Part shown: piece by piece, positions 33,001 through 45,722 of the stretch
How the letters are laid out: the number at the start of each line of letters is the position of its first letter
Numbering within the stretch: position 1 is the first letter of the stretch
Source: Ilyonectria destructans
Lineage: Eukaryota; Ascomycota; Sordariomycetes; Hypocreales; Nectriaceae
NCBI GenBank assembly: GCA_020740775.1
Contig: JAHEWK010000001.1
Span: forward strand, 2,170,001-2,234,000
Length of the DNA: 64,000 nt
Direction of reading: 5' to 3'
Notes under the pieces: model-generated
The model's input: the letters and a program-made list of their open reading frames with translations, nothing else
Database searches by the model: none
What the model was told of the DNA's origin: nothing
Translations under genes and position numbers: made by a program

Positions 33001-36000
33001 ACATGACATTATTACTTCGTACAGCAGTGAGTTACCGACGGAGGTTGGTTGGTTGGCTGTTGGCTTACAGGCTCGTCGGGTGGTTGGTTGAATAGTGGTG
33101 GCATCGTCAGCGGCGGTTGTCGTAGCAAAAAGTGATGCGTGTGATGGGTGTGTTTATGGGGGGTGTCAGAGTCAGAATCATCTTTATCGTGGGTCGATGC
33201 AAGTGAGTGAGTGAGGCATAGCGAGCCAAGCCATGGAAAGGAAAGACAAGGAGAGGCGAGGTAAAGACGACGCGTCAGATGGGTCGGGCAGGCAATGTGA
33301 AGCAGAGCGGTCCAGCAAGTAATCAAACTAGCAAAAACCGATCAGAGCTGGAACGGAATGCCATTGGGTTGGCGAGAAATGGAGACGAGGCCATCTCACC
33401 CGGATCATGGCCGTCTGGTCATCTATCATAAAAGACTAGACAGACCGGTCAAGACGAGGAGCACCGGCGAGTGACGCCCTGGAGACGCTCCGCACCTCCG
33501 GCCAGTACGGGCCACGGGGGAGATGGGGCACGGGGGCACGGGGCGCGGGCACGGGCATGGGGGAAACGCAGGCCAAGCAAGCAAGCATGATGCCATTATC
33601 GAGACCGTGGGCGGCTCGCAGCTGTGTGGCCCCTCCCCCTCTGGCGGTGCTGAGCTGCATCGGGAAGTGAGGCGCTCGCGGGGCTGCGAGGGCGGACGGG
33701 CTGCCGCGTCGGCGAGGGCGATTGGGCAGATGGGCAAGATTGGCAGGGTCTTGTCCGTTTCGCGGCTTCGTTTTTGCTGGTTTCGGTGTTACGGTGTGGT
33801 GTGTATTATGGATGCCCCGGTATAATATGAACGACCTGCGGTCCCGTCACGGCGGACCGCGCTTCAGGAGGGTGTCCACGTCGGAGGCGCGATATGCGAG
33901 GGGGGGTTTTTTATGGTTCTCGAACAGCGCTTACTTAGTACGCGGACGACGGTCCTGTTCCCCAGCCGTCGGGCCCGGACAAAGTCTGGGAAGACAGCCC
34001 ACCGCGTTGGGACCCAGTCAGGTGTAGGTGTGTTGGAACCACGTCCGCGGTCTGAGGTGTGACGCGCGAGGCGTGAAGGTGAGGTGTGAGGTGTAGAATG
34101 CGAGGTGTACCACGCTGCAAGTCATGTCGTAAGCACAGACTCCAGACGCCAAGCTCGGGATGTGGGATGTGGGATGTTTCCATGTTCCTCCTCGACCGTC
34201 ATGGAATTTGCTACAGCCAGAGACGGCCGCCTGCACGGGCATAGCTGCACATGGCCCAGATTGTGGACTTGGCGACGAACAAAGACGCACACGGCCAGGG
34301 ATGCGGCCTGCACACGGCTTCGAGCTGGGTTTGTTACCAAGCGCTGACTCCCTCGTCGTACATACTCGACCGGCCCGCGTGCGACTCGATCCTCCCTCCC
34401 CCCCGAACTAATAACAAAGCATTGTTATACATACATGCGTCCGAGCCGAAGTGTGCGAATTACAAACTCCCCCCTGTCTTAAGTCTGCATGTTAGTTGGG
34501 GAGAATCGCTACGGGAGGACCGATGCATCACAGGCGATTCGAACTAGCCCCCTGCCCAGGTTGGTTACCTTGAACCCGTGAACCGAGCTGAGATGAGCTG
34601 AGCTGAGTTGAGCCAAATTGGTGTACCCGTCCGGTCTCGTAACCGCCGTTGCCAACCTCAGCTGGCCCTCATCCTTGCGTTGCTCATTCTCCCCCGCGCC
34701 TCTCTCTCTCTCCTTCTCCTCTTTCTGCTTTGACCTCTTTTCTTCCGTTGCCGCCCCAGTCGCCCATCTCGTTCAATCGGGAAATCTGAATCTCAAACCC
34801 CCTCATCACACCGTTCGATGGATGAGAATGCCTGTTCTTGCTGCTGGCTGCTCCACGATCCGTGATCCTTCGCACGGCTTGGCCAACATAGCCAACCAGC
34901 AACGGCGCCTCCACGCTTGAATCACACATACGCACGCCCACATGCACAAAACCACCAGCCTGGATATATCCCTATCCTCGGCCATCCGGGGACCCGTTGC
35001 TAGCGTCTTGGGCCGCTATCGAGATACAGATACAGATACGTACATGCGAAGGCCAGGGCGGCGTTGACAGCGGGATCCTCGACCCATCAATCCCTCCCTC
35101 CTCCGCCTCCACCTCCACCCGCCCGCCCGACTAACTACTACACCCACATCCACCACGACCACCACGACGATAGTCCCTCATCCCGCTTCGCCTTCCACAT
35201 CCCTGTCGGCGTGGGTGTTGGCGACCGTTTGGCGATAGGTACACACTCTCCGTTCCCAGCTCGGTCTCCGGCAGGCTGGACCGCCCAGCGTGCGACCAAG
35301 TACCAAGAGGGGAAAAAGAACCACAAGAGAAAAACCAGCCGCACTCAACTTCCTCTTCAGGCCCGCGGCTGAAGACTTGAAACGGGGCCCTCTCGCGCGC
35401 TCTCGAGTCCCATTCCCTCCGCTGTCGCCCCATTTCGCCATCTCATCGTCATCTCACCTCCAGACTTCCGTCTCTCTTCCCGCCCCCCCGGTCCCCCGTC
35501 CCGCCTGCCCTTCTCCCCTTGTCGTCGTCGCTTTACCTCGCTTTCCTTCGCCTTGCCTTTTTTGGTGTTTGTCTCATGCAGGGCTTTGGCGTTGCCGCCG
35601 CGGCAGATCCCAATAGCCTTTCAACGAGGTCCTACTACGTAAGGTAGTACTTGCACTTACACCGATTTCTCCCACGACCGCCACCGCGGCTGCATTCACA
35701 AAGGGCTAGAATACAAAGACCCTCGACTCGCCTCGACCGCCTCCTCCACCTCCTCCACATCCGCCTCTTGTCTCCACCTGGGTCTTTGATTAGATCATTA
35801 GCCTCCTTCTTCCTCTACCGGCACCGCGCTACTGCTCGCGCTACGCTCCGCACCCGGCCTGCCAAACCAAAGCCAACCCCCCCGCCCAAGCGACAATCGT
35901 TGCCTCGCCGCGGCACCAAAAAGCAACACTGTCTCACTCGAAAAGCAAGGCTTCGTCCGTCCACCAACACGCGAGCGAGTCCCGACCAAGCTTTCCCGGA

Positions 36001-36059
36001 TGCAGAAGGCCTCCTGAAGGACTTAAAAGTCATCCCCCCCCCTCCACTGCCCTTGCACG
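30002..36059. other. 6-kb stretch without a recognised gene
   Basis: Between the ThrRS and WD40 genes no coding region with splice structure or a known domain was found; ORFs above 100 codons overlap on opposite strands and have low-complexity products. It contains short tandem repeats (30254-30285, 31253-31287, 34158-34175) and pyrimidine-rich tracts near 34.69-34.75 and 35.40-35.53 kb that probably belong to a long 5' region of the WD40 gene. Confidence 0.5.
31253..31287. repeat. 10-bp tandem repeat, three and a half copies
   Basis: Three perfect copies of CGCTGCACCA (31253-31282) are followed by a partial fourth unit CGCTG. Just upstream, GTGGAA words recur in purine-rich sequence. The array lies in non-coding DNA. 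Confidence 0.9.
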
Positions 36060-38492
36060 ATGCGCCGTTCGTCCCCCGCGACAAAGACGGATCGCCATCA
36101 AGACGAAGCCGTCGCCGACTCTCATGTCCGGGATGAGGGCTTTCAAGCTCACTTGCACGACCCCGCCACTGTTCCGGTCCCCGGTCCCGTCGTCCTCTCC
36201 GTGCCGGTGCGTGCGGCCACCGAGCAAGATCCGAATCAGAACAATGAACCCGAGCTTCATCGTCATACAATCGCCGCATCCAACACGTCGATAGCTGATG
36301 CTTTCCCCGCCGACGGCGCTACCGCTACCGCTACCGCTACCGTTACCGTTACCACGACGGCTTCCGGAACCGCTACTCCCAACACCCTAGCCTTGACAAC
36401 TCCTCATCTCCACCAAAACAGCGCCGACAACGAGGATTACGGCAACAGCGACATTGACAGCTTCGACTCCGACATAGACCTCGATCTCGACCTCGACCAC
36501 GCACCCGACATTGCCCTCATTGGTCTCCTTCGGCCACCATTCCTCAACCACCTCAACCACCTCAATCACCTCCACCTCCCCATCCTCCCTCTCAACTTCA
36601 ATCACAACTACCCAAGCCACCTGGAAGACTATGACCTCGATATGAGCGATAGCGACGGAGGCGCCCCCCTTGACGACATCATTGCTGCCGCCCACATCGT
36701 TTCTACCGTACCTCAACTAGTCTTCCAAGGCCACCCTCCCCCGCCCGACGAGGACGACGATGATCAAGTGCCAGATCCTGGCTCACTCAACCACCTACAC
36801 CCGTTCGCCTTTCATATACCAACCCTGGAAGGTGCCGGATTGATCATGGACGTTCCTCCTCCTCTGGGCTGGGCCCCGCCCCCTACCAATATTCCTCAAA
36901 ATCAGCAACCAGCGCCTCAACTCGCGCCGCCTGCAAACGATGTCTGGGATGATGCTCCCTTGGTCAGCAATCCGAACCCGACCATGCTCGGGTCCGAGAA
37001 TCTGGGCTTGATGGACTTTCTCCGAAACTGGGCCATACAAGCCCGCATTTCATCACCCATGTCGGTGGCGAGAGCATATGCTCCATGTCCTCACAGCATT
37101 CGCGAGCAGGCTACTAGCCAGATCGACGAAGTCCGATACTCGGACCTGCGGGGCGATTCTTGCGATATGCAGGGCATTGACTGGGCCGCTATGGGCACCA
37201 CCCGAAGTCATGCACGGGAGAGGCGATATCTCACATACAGAAATTATACTAACAAGGAGGGGTCTGATCAATGGACAGTGAGTATTTGCCGTGTCTTATC
37301 TTGAACCTGCAACGACGGTCCCTAAACTGATTCGCAATCGCAGCCTCTCGTGCGCGATGTCAAGATCCCGCCGCAAGACAGTTTCTTCCGATTTCGAAAC
37401 TTGCACGTCCGCCCGGACGTTTACCTCGCTCATTTCCAATTGCGTAGCGTCCTAGCATGTCCCTCGCGGAGTCAGGCGTTCTACCCTGGCCCGCGGGGAA
37501 TCAACTGCATAAACCCCATCTCCAGGAAGACGGAGTTGGCCCTTGATTTAAGTGGAATCAGTGGGCTTGGTTCCGTCATCTCCACTCTCGATGCCAATCA
37601 TGGCGTATTGATGGCTGGCATGTTCAATGGAGAGTACTGCTTGAGGAATCTCGACTCGGATAACAAGAAGCACTTTGTGGACGGTCAGATCACAGGCAAC
37701 CCGGGCGGTATCACTAACCACTTGCAAATCCACCTCCCTCGGCGGTCATCACGCCCTGTGGCGGCTCTCGCAAGCAACGACCACGGATTCCGCGTCATGG
37801 ACCTGAGTACGGAAACTTTTGTCATGGATACCGTGTATCCCTTCCCCCTAAATTGCACCGCCATCTCCCCGGACGGCCGACTGAGAGTCATGGTGGGCGA
37901 CCACTGCAATGTCATTATTTCCAACGCGGAGACGGGCCAGATCCAGAAGGAGCTCACAGGACATCGTGATTTCGGCTTCTCCTGCGACTGGTCTGACGAT
38001 GGCTGGACAGTCGCTACAGGCTTCCAAGACAAAGGCGTCAAGATCTGGGATGCCCGTCGATGGTGCAGCACGAGCGGCGAGAGCATGCCCCTCTGCACCA
38101 TCCGATCCGAGATGGCGGGTGTTCGCAACCTACGCTTCTCCCCAGGTGGCAGCGGCCAGAGGGTTCTCGTGGCAGCCGAAGAGGCTGACTACGTCAACAT
38201 CATCGATGCTCAGACGTTCCGCACCAAACAGACTGTCGACATATTCGGCGAGATCGGCGGCGTTGCCTTTACCAACGACGGGCAGGACCTGAGCGTGCTA
38301 TGCAGCGACCATCACCGTGGGGGACTCCTTCAACTAGAACGGTGCGGCCGCGGTATCGAGCCCTTCTTTGACAGGACATGGCCACGGCAAGCTAGATCCT
38401 TTTCCAGGCACAACCGGAAAGATAGCCAGATACGTCCCTACGAGGCCTACCGCCGAAGGCCAACCATGCTGGATTCCATGGTATTGTTCTAA
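36060..38492 (+). CDS. WD40-repeat protein with long low-complexity N-terminus
   Basis: Exons are 36060-37277 and 37344-38492 (donor GTGAGT, acceptor TCGCAG, phase 0); 788 aa. Residues 1-300 are low complexity: a TATATATATVTVTT run from GCTACC repeats (36316-36352), acidic DSDIDLDLDLDHA, and HLNHLNHLNHLHL. A conserved block then spans the intron (GDSCDMQGIDWAAMGTTRSH, then RNLHVRPDVYLAHFQLR), followed by a beta-propeller. The clearest WD repeat is GHRDFGFSCDWSDDGWTVAT ending in KGVKIWDAR (about residues 612-642). The conserved MQGIDW and RNLHVRPD block recalls the uncharacterised S. pombe C2A9.03-type WD proteins; this is from memory. Function is unknown; a scaffold or substrate receptor is possible. 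The long GC-rich upstream region suggests an extended 5' UTR. Confidence 0.85.
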
Positions 38493-39947
38493 TGATATTA
38501 GACTCATTATGTTCTGCACATCTACAGGTTCGGATTCATACCATGTGTCTTTCGGGAACACGCAGCGTGCGCGGGGGCGCACATAATCCGACTTTCCATC
38601 AACAACATCGCATTCTCGACTACAGCATGGTTCTGGAACGGGATGCAACGGCGCTGTTTGACTAAATTGGAGCTTTCCCACCAGACTAGTCATCTCTCTC
38701 CTAGACACACGCGTACGCACGCACATGTGTCAGGCATTATACCCATTTCTTTGCCATGTAATTGGTCTACGTCATTTGACAGAGTCGATACTCATGACGA
38801 GGTCAACCCGCGTGTCGGGGACGGCAGGGCGCTCGTCGCAAAAAAACCATGACGCATTACAATTCATTTCTAGTTTATTCTTCCACGGCACTTTTCTTTT
38901 TCCTCTTTCCATCGTCCTATCTGCGGAAGACACAGGCATGCATTCCTGGGGGCTGGATACAACGGCATGGCAACTGGCTACGGTATTGCATATCAAATGG
39001 GATCCATCACCCGGTTGTGATGTGGATTCCACTAAGGGGTTTTTGACATTCTGGTTGTCTTATATATCTGGTTCATGGGTCTTTTTCTGGGGCGGCGGTC
39101 CCAGGGAATTGAAGAGATGGGGGTTATGTGACACAATATTAATGCATCAATACCGATGGGTTATAACAGGCTTTCTGAAACTAAAATTGTTCCTGAGCAA
39201 GACGAACTCGCTTCGTTCAAGGATTGGCAGTCAGTAACACTGTAACTCAGAATAACATGTACATGAAGGTCAGAGAGGTAGGAGTTGGTAGCATTGCATA
39301 AAGTTAGCCGCCTCGATTTCTCTTTTGACGTGCTGATCTACACCTAATTAGTAAGACCTCGGTCATTCTATTGGTTCTTGCCGTCCTTAGTTAATTTAGC
39401 TCTCCATGCGCGCAGATGAACTTCATATCCCGGTTGTTTGCAAATTTCGGTGACAATGGACCTGAATTTTGAAGAGTATTCATATGACCTCATGTCTTTC
39501 CGCTTCGCATTTACATATCAGAGAACCAACTGAACAGCTACCAACACCTTGTAAGCTCAGCCATAACTAAACCATTCAAAATTCGTATTTCTTTAGTTTC
39601 CTTGGGAAGCATGCAGCTCTGGCTGGTCCAGGTGCAGTTCCGTCGGGGGCTGCTGTTACAGCAGCTGCCACTAAACAACCCTACCTGTAGAAGTTTATTG
39701 CAGTGGGGGTCTTAGCAGTGGTTAGTGAGTGCCAGTGCCTGTAGGCTCGGTGGCTACAGGGGCCTTCGCGCAATGGTACAGGGCGTTCCCTCTAGGACCA
39801 AAAGGCGGGGTCGTGTGACCTTTGCGTGCGAATACCAAAGCTCTTCTCAATGAGATCACGATTCTTGCGTTCTTTTCTCCCTCCCTTTATATATCTGCAT
39901 ACTCGTTGCATTAATCATAATCACAGGTCACTAATCACGTGGCTCTC
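38493..39947. other. Intergenic region before the tRNA
   Basis: No gene is supported. A 170-codon ORF (38725-39237) has no recognisable domain and is probably chance. At about 39755-39830 there is a D-arm-like segment (GCGCAATGGTACAGGGC) that does not complete a tRNA fold. Confidence 0.5.
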
Positions 39948-40020
39948 GGCCTGGTGGCCTAATGGCTAAGGCGTTGCTTTCCGGTGGCAAAGATTCTGGG
40001 TTCGAGTCCCAGCTGGGTCG
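39948..40020 (+). tRNA. tRNA-Arg (anticodon CCG)
   Basis: 73 nt that fold as a cloverleaf without an intron. Acceptor GGCCTGG pairs with CTGGGTC using three G-U wobbles; the D arm is GCCT/AGGC; the anticodon stem TTGCT/GGCAA closes loop TTCCGGT, placing CCG at positions 34-36 (reads CGG, Arg); the T arm is CTGGG TTCGAGT CCCAG. The discriminator base is G and CCA is not encoded. Internal A and B boxes are standard. A T5 run follows 10 bases downstream. Confidence 0.95.
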
Positions 40021-40029
40021 AGGATTATC

Positions 40030-40034
40030 TTTTT
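40030..40034 (+). terminator. Pol III T-run terminator of the tRNA-Arg gene
   Basis: TTTTT on the plus strand, ten bases after the mature 3' end of the tRNA, is the normal RNA polymerase III termination signal. Confidence 0.85.
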
Positions 40035-41674
40035 GCATTTTTCCCTCCCATCTGAGCGCATTTGTGGCATCGCCATTAGAGCTTAGGGTCTTGGGTTCCT
40101 AACAAAAGCTGTGAAGGACAGTATTTTCCCTACCCTTTGGGGTATGCCTAAGTATTGTTACTGGTGGCGGGATCTGTTGTGTAATGCGGGAAGTCATTGG
40201 CAAAGGATACCGCTAATAAACACATATTTGATCCGTGTGATTTGAACTTTGAATACGATAGATGTATACCAAATAGCAGCCTGTAGAGTATGAATGAAGA
40301 TGTTTTTGTGATAAGATTTGCTTTACACAACCAACCAGGTAATAGCTACATAGTCACTATTGAGAAGAAACGGCGTGTGGTAAGCATGGTGGTTTGAAGG
40401 TTTGTACATCTTTTATTCGCTACCAGCTAGATCTTGTATGAACGTCGAATAATACCACGGAACTGATCATTCACTTGCACCACTACATACCGGCTCCATC
40501 TCCCACATCCCATACCGCCTATCTAGTAACCCTCCCAACCTCTCCATGTCTTGGATATTTTCTGATTCCTCGTCAACTCGGCCCTCGGACATTTACTGCG
40601 AGGGGTGCTGTCCCATCCCACCCCTCTCTCTCCCACACCGCCCTTTGTCTCTTCCCTCTCGCAACTCCCCGAGACTGAGACACCTCTATAGACCCATGAC
40701 ACACGACAATGTCTCTCCCCGCCCTATGATTGTTTCTTTTGCGGGCCGGGTCACCGACTCCGCGGCTACGTGTGATTGGGTCCACTCGGGTTGATGTTGT
40801 TTGCGCTTATTTGTCTCAGCGCCACCGGCGATCGTTTCCCGCCGCGTTGCAACTCTTTGAGGAATCACAAGGATTGCTTTTTATTTACCTTCTTTTCTGC
40901 AGGGCGGAAAAGAGGGCACGCAAGAACAGCTGACTCGGGTTGAGACCATGTCAAATGCGTGTGATGTCGTTCGGTTTGCGAAATGAGATGTGACGCGGCT
41001 GCAGGCGTCGGCGCTAACAATGCCGAAAACCTGGTAAACACGACTCATGGGTGTCACATATGATTAAGAAACAGAGTCAAGAAGTCACGGACGTGTTGGA
41101 TAAGAATAAGCAACTTCAGTATTTGAAGACACTAATAAATTACAGCATTATGAAGCAGAGGCTAAATGACAACCCGGCCAAATAGAGCGTACATGTAGGT
41201 CATCCCTCCCCAAATGGGTGTTTTACTCCCCTCTCGCCAACCATGAAAATATTTCAGAACCGTTCAGATATATATCGCAGACCACAAAGGGAAAACACAC
41301 AAAATAGTAACCAAATCATGTGTCAATAGACAAAACACATTATTCGAAGGAGTCTTCGCGGCCGACCGGCTCCCCCGTCCCCCTTTCCGCTGCGAGGCGT
41401 GCGAAAGACGCGATGCCCCCCAAGCGCTGACTGTCCGTGAGAGAAAGAAGAGCGCTGGCGTGCCGGGCTATCGGACTCCGCTCGAAGTATTTGTGTAGTG
41501 TTGTGATGGTATCGTAGCCTGCGTAGGGTGGCAGGAGGGTATTTGCTGGGGAAGAGGGACTAACAGGGCCGGGCGGGGTTGAAGATGGCTCATATACATT
41601 TAGCATGTGCGAGTTGATATGTGCAGAGGACACAATGCATGCTGTAACCGGGAGCGAAGAATAGAGGTGGGAGC
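40035..41674. other. Intergenic region between the tRNA and the GH17 gene
   Basis: No gene was recognised. The right part is the 3' flank of the minus-strand glucanase. Short ORFs near 40.5-40.9 kb occur on both strands and carry no domain. Confidence 0.5.
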
Positions 41675-43532
41675 TTAGAAGTTGTTCTTGGAGCCCCAGC
41701 TCTGCTCGCAGCCGCAGGAGCCAGGCTCCTTCCACATGTCGTTCTCGTAAGAGAAGAAGACGGTCTTGTCACCGCAGTTCTCACGGATAGAGGCAATAGC
41801 GGTAGCCTGCTGCTCCTCACCGGGGCAGGCAACACCGTTGCACTCACCCTGAGTAGGCCAGCCGCACTCCAGGTTGATCACCTCGTTGCCGGAGCAGATG
41901 TCGCTGAGGAGCTCGAGCTGACCGCTGACGAACACACCAGCGGCAGAAGCCTCAGTGGCAGCGTTGAAGTAAGGGTGGATGTTGGCACCAGTAACATCGA
42001 CAACGGGGCAGATGGCGTCAGCGACGCCAGTTTGCTGCCAGATGTTGAGGGTCTCGGCGATGGTGTAAGGGCCAGTGTAGCCGGAGCACTTGGACTTGAC
42101 GACGGTGATGAGCTCAGCGAGGTCAGAAGCAGAGCAGTATCCGTTCATGATAGCCTCGTTTCCGACGACGAAGAGCTTGACGAGATCCCACTGAGCCCAC
42201 TCAGCGATGGCATCAACCTGCTTCTTGATGTCGGGGGTGTTGTAGCTGCAGCCAGTCTCCTTGACAAAGACACCAATGATCATGTCCATGCCGTACTCCT
42301 CGCAAGCGGGACCGACAGAGGTGAGGGTATCGCAGTCAGTGGAGTAGGATCGGACGATGCTAAAGCCCTTGTCCTTGAGGGTCTTGATGTCGGACTTGAC
42401 CTCGGAGGCGGACTTGCACTCGCCGGTGGAGGACTCGTAGGGAGTGTAGGTGATACCGTAGTGGTCGTTGCTGCTCTTCAGGTTGCCGCTGCTGTAGCTC
42501 TTGGAGCTGGACTTGGAGCTAGACTTGCTGGTGGCGGCGCTGGACTTGGGAGCCGAGTAAGCGACGCTGGAAGGAGCCGAATAAGCGACGCTGGAGGGAG
42601 CCTTGTAGGCGACGCTGGAGGGAACCTCGTAGACGACGCTGGAAGGGGCCTTGTAGACAACGGCAGTGGTGGTAGGGGCAGCCACCTTGACGGGAACCGA
42701 GGTGGTGGAAACGAGGCCCTCGCTGGAGTAGGGGCAGACGTAGACGTAACCGGTCTCGGTGACGGTGACAACCTGCTCAGGGGCAGTGTAGGTACCAGGG
42801 GCGTAGCTGGTGGGGACGGGGTAGACCAGGACGGTCTCGACATCGCAGGACTTGGTGATGGGAGCGATGGTGTAGGTGCCGGCGCTGGGGCAGACATACA
42901 CGGTGGTGTCGATCACGCTGGTAACAACGCCGTTGACCTCGGTCTCCTTGGCGTAGGGGCAGGTGACTGTGGTGGCAGTCTCGACGATGGTGGTGACACC
43001 GCCAAGGGTGTGAGTTCCAGCGGGAACCTTGGTGGTCTGGGCGCCGCAAACGGTGGTCGACTCGGTCACAGTGACGGTGGTCGCGGGGAAGGTGTAAGTG
43101 CCGGGGGTAGGGCAATCGTGGACCTCAGGGGTGGGGAGAGGGACAACGACAACGACCTTGGTGGAGGTAGGGGCGGCCTCGGAGGTGATGACCTCAGAGT
43201 AAGTCACCACAGGCTTGGTGGGAACCTCAACCTTGGAGGTGGTGGGAACTGGCGCGGCGCTGCTGGTGACAACGGAAGAAGTCGTGGGGACAGCAGGGGG
43301 AGGGTTGGGCACAACTGTAAACGGGTCAGTTCGAAGACTCCGGACCGGGAATCGAGAATCAGTTCTTACGGGTGGGCTCGCCGTAGATGGTAGTCCAGAT
43401 AGTAGTGCAACCAGGAACACAGCTCTCCTCGCCGCGCTTGAAGAGGTCGTGAGCGCGACGGTGGTGAGGGTAGGCGGCCTGGGCACCGGAGGCCAGGACC
43501 GCGACGGCGGCGGCAGCAACTGTTCCCTTCAT
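41675..43532 (-). CDS. GH17 cell wall beta-1,3-glucanase/transglycosidase, BtgE-like
   Basis: Secreted cell wall enzyme that acts on beta-1,3-glucan. Minus-strand exons are 43532-43370 and 43314-41675, giving 600 aa. The N-terminus is a signal peptide (AAAAVAVLASGAQA), followed by a basic YPHHRRAHDLFKRG propeptide with a possible Kex2 site, then a Thr/Val-rich region with cysteine-containing repeats (TVTESTTVCGAQT, TTVTCPYAKE, DTTVYVCPSAGTYT, TETGYVYVCPYSS) and a Ser/Ala linker of SSVAY units. The GH17 catalytic domain starts near residue 339 at YGITYTPYESSTGEC; it has the acid/base Glu in VVGNEAIMNGY and the nucleophile Glu in INLECGWPTQG. No GPI anchor signal is seen, so attachment is probably covalent or via the repeats. 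The minus-strand upstream region (43677-43708) is pyrimidine-rich. Confidence 0.95.
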
Positions 43533-45722
43533 GATGAGTGGATTAGAGGTGTAGTTGGGTTGAGAAACGAATGCCCGCTAAAAGAGTGAAGCGGTAAGTT
43601 GGTGAGAGGAACGAAACAAGAGGAAGAAAGCGAAGTTGGCTGGGCTCTCAAAGTCTCGACATTGACTGGATCGTGGGGAGGAAGAGAAGAAGAAGAGGAA
43701 AGGAAGGGCACTATGAAGGAAACAGCCGGCTATGTTATTATTGCGGTGGCGGGCTTGAGCGCCAAGGTTAGCAACTTGGTTCAAGGGTCGGGGCCTCCTC
43801 GCATTGGCAAAGAGCCGGTCGAAGTTAGCCAAGAATAGGCGGGACATTGATACGCAGGCCTCGGACGACCGTACCACAATTCAAGATTGACAGGGGTTGA
43901 GTCCCGACAGTGAATCACCGCGGTCACCGTTGGTGGTTGCGGCCTATCACTCATCCCAGGGTTCGTCGCCAAATAGGGGATGGGTGGAGCTCACGCAGTG
44001 TGTAATTTCAATCGCATCGGCCGCCCAAGGGTGGTCAACACCCTCGACCGCTCCTAAGCTACCCTCCAAGAGCCCAAAAGGGCAGCCGAAGGGGGCGGCA
44101 CGGGGAATACACGAGAGAGACGGGGGCCGGAGGATGAACCGGGCAAGCTGCCCAGAAAGGCGATGCCTGCCAGCAAATGAGCGGCCAATGCGGTTGGTGC
44201 TGGGGAGAGATCCTTGAAAGCGACATTAATACCACAATGGCCCACGGCGCCTGGTTGTGCCCAGGATGTGACTGGACGTGACTGGACGTGACTAGCCATG
44301 CCTGTCCGGGGCGTTGAAGGGTGGCCAATGTGTGGTAGACGAAGCCCCGCTGGGAGATGAGCTTGGCCTCAGTCTCTTTCCCAGTGTGGTCCAGTGTGGC
44401 CTCGCATGGCACGGCCCCCAGCTGCTTCAGCCTGGCCCTGGCACACGGGGTCCCTTCTGTCCAAAGAGAACCGGCGCATCAGCCGGCTCATCGGGGGCGG
44501 GTCGAGAGATTGTTCCTGCATCTGCGAGGCCATATTCCCTCTAGTCCAGGGGGTTAGCGCCTGTAGCAGGGTGGAGGGTGACCTAGGCGCTCGTGTTGGT
44601 TATTAGTGCCTCTCGCCGCCTTGTCTGGCTGCTGGGCAAATCTGGGCAAATCTGGCACGCTGATGAGCCGTGGTCACTGCTCGTCCAGCAGTCGCTGGCT
44701 GCAATGTCTTTCTTTAGCACTGGCGGCGGTTGGCTGCATCGTCTAACCAACCATCGAGGCGCAGTCGCCCTCTTCCTTTATTGCGGGGATATAAGCGGCA
44801 ACGAAGCCGGGGGTGTGTTTGACGATCGGATCCTGTCTGGCCGAAATAGCCTTCCCAATTCGGCACATGGCAGCCGACCTCGTAGGGCCCCAACGGTCAC
44901 CGACTTCTCAGAGCTCGATTTCGGCGTCGCTGTCGTTCGTGGCTGCATCCCAAAGGGCGGGGGAACACCCTAGAACTCCTTGGCCTTGCGACAATCCGAT
45001 CACATCTTGATCAGCCGACAACTGCCACTAGCTAGTAGTGTTGTCAATCCACGACGATGCGATGGAAATTCGGGAGTCGTCAGTGCCGCCACTGGCTTGG
45101 TTGATCAATGGGACTCGGTGACCGCCGTTTCGAAGGAGGGAAACGCAATGTCGATCCATCGGGAGCCCTGTCTTGTTCTTCAAATCAAAGCCCTCCAAGC
45201 CCGCTTCTTGGCCTCCCGCCTGGTCATTTTATTCGGCAATGGCCGCCCCCCTTTTCTTGTTCAAGCCTGTCGGTCGCTGAAGGGGCGAGGATTAAGGAAC
45301 AAGGCATTCTGGCCCAGGATCCATCCTCCATCAAACATTGTCGTCTGCGGGATTCGGCAAAAACCTTAACTTCGGCTCCTTGCCTGTCAAACACGTTTGC
45401 CATATTGCGGCTTCATGCGTTGGGGTGAGGGAGCGCACGTTCATAATGTCGGCAAAATCAGAGATTTTAATTGATAGTCCAATGGTACTTGTGGATGCGA
45501 CATTGTTATTGTGAATGAGACTGTGAGAAAGAGATGGCTCAGACAGCTCAGACATGGAGGTACTAACTTGCTCGAGCAAAGTGGCTCTCCATGTGCCACA
45601 GCTGGTCATGTGACAGCGCGACGGCGTTTTGGCAGTCGCAGACGCCAACGCCAACGCGGTTGTGGCTAAAATTTTCTAGCCTCATGCAAGATAGGTATGC
45701 AGATGATATTGACACCGCCAAA
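43533..45722. other. Divergent intergenic region between GH17 and the RNB gene
   Basis: About 2.2 kb without a recognised gene. A CT-rich tract on the minus strand (43677-43708) marks the likely core promoter of the glucanase. A 10-bp tandem repeat GTGACTGGAC lies at 44268-44293 and a TCTGGGCAAA duplication at about 44631-44654. Confidence 0.5.

Noticed and set aside
38725..39237. A 170-codon ORF downstream of the WD40 gene
   Set aside because: No domain and an atypical composition; it lies in the probable 3' region and lacks supporting structure.
41975..43393. A 472-codon ORF antisense to the GH17 gene
   Set aside because: It mirrors the glucanase codons (Gly/Val/Asp-rich product from the complement of GCC, ACC and GTC codons), has no recognisable domain, and the sense strand shows signal peptide, repeats and catalytic motifs.
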